In this document: one piece after another, positions 6,515 through 6,532 of the stretch
How positions within the stretch are numbered: the first letter of the stretch is position 1
Layout of the letters: each line of letters opens with the position of its first letter
Assembly: GCA_045592225.1 (NCBI GenBank)
Contig: JAZNUH010000026.1
Span: 1 to 6,532, forward strand
Direction of reading: 5' to 3'
DNA: 6,532 nt
Origin: JAZNUH01 sp045592225
Lineage (GTDB): Bacteria > Bacillota > Clostridia > UMGS1883 > UMGS1540
Position numbers and translations under genes: made by a program
The notes under the pieces: model-generated
The model's input: the letters and a program-made list of their open reading frames with translations, nothing else
Databases searched by the model: none
Told to the model about the DNA's origin: nothing

Positions 6515-6520
6515 ATTATA
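6515..6520 (-). promoter_or_regulatory. Probable -10 box of the thrS operon promoter
   Basis: A perfect TATAAT reads on the minus strand from 6520 to 6515. The -35 hexamer would fall about 6538-6543, beyond the window, so it cannot be checked. Transcription would begin near 6508, giving a leader of about 42 nt before ATG 6466. This is too short for a T-box riboswitch, and no T-box consensus or terminator hairpin is seen between it and thrS. Confidence 0.55.
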
Positions 6521-6532
6521 CCCCTTATATAT

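Noticed and set aside
6467..6532. T-box riboswitch for thrS
   Set aside because: The visible 66 nt contain no T-box consensus, specifier loop or terminator/antiterminator. One further upstream cannot be excluded.

Overview
The window looks like a chromosomal stretch of a low-to-medium GC Clostridia-type Firmicute, probably a gut-associated Oscillospiraceae/Lachnospiraceae-like bacterium. This rests on the protein families (a DacF-like D,D-carboxypeptidase with a C-terminal membrane anchor and Arg/Lys tail, a PgcA-type phospho-sugar mutase, a ThrRS of clostridial flavour), the TTG start codon and the AT-rich intergenic DNA. The taxonomic call is an inference; no rRNA or other marker is present.

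Layout. Positions 1 to about 1476 are an IS481-family insertion sequence, cut by or beginning at the left window edge. It has one intact DDE transposase gene (112-1281, plus strand), a left end with three phased copies of a 16-bp repeat, and a long non-coding 3' tail (1282-1476) with two inverted repeats and a matching inverted pair of the same repeat. Positions 1477-1563 are a short AT-rich junction holding a 7-bp tandem repeat and a possible leftward promoter. From 1564 to 6466 three host genes run on the minus strand in the order thrS - dacF-like - pgcA-like, with 1 and 39 bp between them, so they are probably one transcription unit. A -10 box lies just upstream of thrS at the right edge.

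How the genes relate. The operon combines translation (threonyl-tRNA synthetase), peptidoglycan trimming (D,D-carboxypeptidase) and the hexose-6-P/hexose-1-P interconversion that feeds cell-envelope and polysaccharide precursors. Each is ordinary; grouping them suggests shared growth-linked expression rather than a dedicated pathway. The IS faces the operon tail to tail. No convincing terminator is visible between pgcA and the IS, so operon transcripts may run antisense into the transposase gene.

Novelty. I do not see a new multi-gene system. The parts most worth a second look are the multi-copy, helically phased repeats at both IS ends (one abutting the transposase promoter), the compound hairpin in the IS 3' tail, and the possible leftward promoter plus Shine-Dalgarno sequence that run straight into the IS end, as if the IS had cut a host gene off from its start signals.
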